A stretch of DNA of 17,322 bases from Chloroflexota bacterium (lineage in GTDB: Bacteria; Chloroflexota; Anaerolineae; DTPP01): positions 1 through 17,322 of the forward strand of contig JAAYZY010000418.1 of assembly GCA_012514615.1 (NCBI GenBank). The letters are read 5' to 3'. How positions within the stretch are numbered: position 1 is the first letter of the stretch; the number at the start of each line of letters is the position of its first letter. Below are positions 16,213 through 17,322 of this stretch, one piece after another. Below the pieces are notes generated by a model. The model was not told the origin of the DNA. It ran no database searches and saw only the letters and a program-made list of their open reading frames with translations. A program made the position numbers and the translations under genes.

Positions 16213-16838
16213 CCAATCTCCTCCAGAAGCTGCCGCACCACCTGCGCCTCCACAGAGAAGGTCGTGCCGCAGGCCGCACAGGCCAAGGTCACCTCAGCCG
16301 CCCCGGGCCGGGGCGGCGCCAACTGCGCCCGCCGGCCGCAGGGGCACACCAGCCCCACCAGCCGCGCCGGGTTGCCCAGCGCCAGGCCGTAGGGCGGCAC
16401 CGAGCGGGTCACCACCGCGCCCGCCCCCACCATGGCCCACCGCCCCACCTCCACGCCGGGCAGAATCACCGACCGCGCCCCCAGCGAGGCCCCTTCCCGC
16501 ACCACGGTCTGGCCCAGCTCCCAATCGGCGTCGCTCTTGAGCTGGCCCATCGGCGTCACGGCTCGGGGGAAGCGGTCGTTGGTCAGGCAGACGTAGGGGC
16601 CCAAGAAGACTCCATCTTCCACCGTCACGCCGTGGTAAACGGAGACGTAGTTCTGCAGCTTGACTCGCCGGCCGATCTGCACATCTCGATCCACGTAGAC
16701 GCCTTTGGAGAGGATACACTCCTCGCCCAGGTAGACGCCCTCACGCACCTGGGCCTGGTGCCAGATGCGCGTGCCCGCGCCCACGTGGGCCTGCGGCGAG
16801 ACATCGGCGGTGGGGTGAATGTAGACGGTGTCGCTCAC
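16209..16838 (-). CDS. Hexapeptide N-acetyltransferase, WbpD/WlbB-like, with C-terminal Cys pairs
   Basis: A 209-residue left-handed beta-helix acyltransferase. It shows the imperfect hexapeptide repeat from about residue 10 to 155, and the WbpD/WlbB landmarks IHPTADV, GTRIWHQA, KLQNYVSVYHGVTVEDGVFLGP and LTNDRFPR. These enzymes use acetyl-CoA to acetylate the 3-amino group of UDP-3-amino-2,3-dideoxy-glucuronic acid derivatives; this assignment is by pattern, not by test. The last 45 residues add four cysteines (165, 167, 187, 190; CPC and CAAC), a likely zinc ribbon and beyond the usual short WbpD tail. The start GTG at 16838 overlaps the upstream TGA by 4 nt (GTGA). A much longer in-frame ORF reaches 17312, but its extra part is the shadow of the glycosyltransferase gene. 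It sits directly before the dehydrogenase gene, in the order typical of WbpD-type clusters. Confidence 0.85.
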   Translation of the reverse strand: MSDTVYIHPTADVSPQAHVGAGTRIWHQAQVREGVYLGEECILSKGVYVDRDVQIGRRVKLQNYVSVYHGVTVEDGVFLGPYVCLTNDRFPRAVTPMGQLKSDADWELGQTVVREGASLGARSVILPGVEVGRWAMVGAGAVVTRSVPPYGLALGNPARLVGLVCPCGRRAQLAPPRPGAAEVTLACAACGTTFSVEAQVVRQLLEEIG

Positions 16839-17305
16839 ACGCTCTTCTCCTTCTCCTGCCAGCGGCGCAGGTGGTCGCCGATGACTTCGTGGATCGTGCA
16901 GGGCGGCGGCTGATAGGGCACAAAGGTGCGCTGGCCGGCCTCGGCGATGGCCTGGCCCAGCCCCTCCAGGCGTCGGCACCACAGCAGGTGGCCTAGCCCC
17001 TCCATGGTCCCCAGCAGGTCTTCTTGGTGGCGGTCGTAGCGGTCGGGGTTGCTGACGCTCACCAGCGGCTTCCCCAGGTAGAGCACCTCCATGGTGGTGC
17101 CCAGGCCGCCGTGGGCCACCACCAGGTCGGCCTGGGCCAGATGGGGGGCCAGCGACCCGGCGAAACGGAAGAACTGGGCCTGGTGCGGCTCGTAGGCCCC
17201 GTGGCCGATCTGCATCACCACCGGCTGCCCCAGGCTGGGGGCCAGCTCGTCCATGGCCCGCACCAGGCCATCGAACTCCGTTGTGCCCACGGTGACGAAG
17301 ATCAC
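16835..17305 (-). CDS. Alg13/PssE-like glycosyltransferase subunit
   Basis: A 156-residue protein of the glycosyltransferase 28 C-terminal fold. It begins with the family signature VTVGTTEFDGLV and carries the nucleotide-sugar-binding segment ADLVVAHGGLGTTMEVLYLGKPLVSVSNP followed by DRHQEDL. This resembles Alg13 and bacterial PssE/EpsF, which work with an Alg14/PssD-like membrane partner. The partner is probably just outside the right edge, since an in-frame TAG lies immediately upstream of the start and this set is usually encoded as D then E; that is inference. The GTG at 17305 has GGGAGG 9 nt upstream. No membrane segment. It likely transfers a sugar to a lipid-linked acceptor at the cytoplasmic face of the membrane. 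Overlaps the acetyltransferase gene by 4 nt. Confidence 0.8.
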   Translation of the reverse strand: MIFVTVGTTEFDGLVRAMDELAPSLGQPVVMQIGHGAYEPHQAQFFRFAGSLAPHLAQADLVVAHGGLGTTMEVLYLGKPLVSVSNPDRYDRHQEDLLGTMEGLGHLLWCRRLEGLGQAIAEAGQRTFVPYQPPPCTIHEVIGDHLRRWQEKEKSV

Positions 17306-17322
17306 CTACCACAGCCTCCCGG

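Noticed and set aside
16839..17312. Upstream extension of the acetyltransferase to 17312
   Set aside because: The extension is out of frame over the glycosyltransferase gene, is low in complexity, and the GTG at 16838 gives a normal WbpD-like N-terminus with a GTGA overlap.

Overview
The window is high-GC bacterial DNA, most likely from a Chloroflexota member (Anaerolineae/Caldilineae type). That placement is inferred from long Thr-Pro linkers (TPTPTAT type) joining beta-sandwich modules in very large secreted proteins, repeated DNRLRE/CBM96-like modules, SdrD_B-like modules with a DPDE motif, and a C-terminal YLPM/FLPL motif. No rRNA, tRNA, IS element or CRISPR array was seen. Coding density is high and no intergenic gap exceeds about 200 bp.

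Positions 1-3161: the 5' end of a HpcH/HpaI-type aldolase gene runs leftward off the edge behind a perfect-consensus sigma70-type promoter. Diverging from it are a small Cys-rich protein of unknown function and a minimal zincin-like metallopeptidase. That pair meets an M28/DUF4910-type aminopeptidase gene tail to tail, and the two stop codons share the tetramer CTAG. The aminopeptidase has its own promoter, with a palindrome filling the -35/-10 spacer.

Positions 3360-13964 (all minus strand) hold three large secreted, multidomain proteins, read in the order C (761 aa), B (1124 aa), A (1591 aa). C is a putative clan-A-like glycosidase with a beta domain and two C-terminal GWN repeats. B is a non-catalytic scaffold: FN3-like head, three CBM96-like repeats, an SdrD_B-like module and a YLPM tail. 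A combines both plans: the B-type head and accessory modules, with the C-type glycosidase core placed between Thr/Pro linkers. C has a promoter of its own at 14049-14077. Two hairpins after A separate it from the aminopeptidase gene.

Positions 14119-17305 (minus strand) form an exopolysaccharide or surface-glycan set. An Alg13/PssE-like glycosyltransferase subunit, a WbpD/WlbB-like hexapeptide acetyltransferase and a WbpB/WlbA-like sugar dehydrogenase overlap by 4 nt each. They are followed after 60 nt by a zinc-ribbon SAM methyltransferase. Taken together, the right half may build and decorate a surface glycan, and the middle genes may encode secreted proteins that bind or trim a polysaccharide. 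The functional link is inferred only from adjacency and shared strand.
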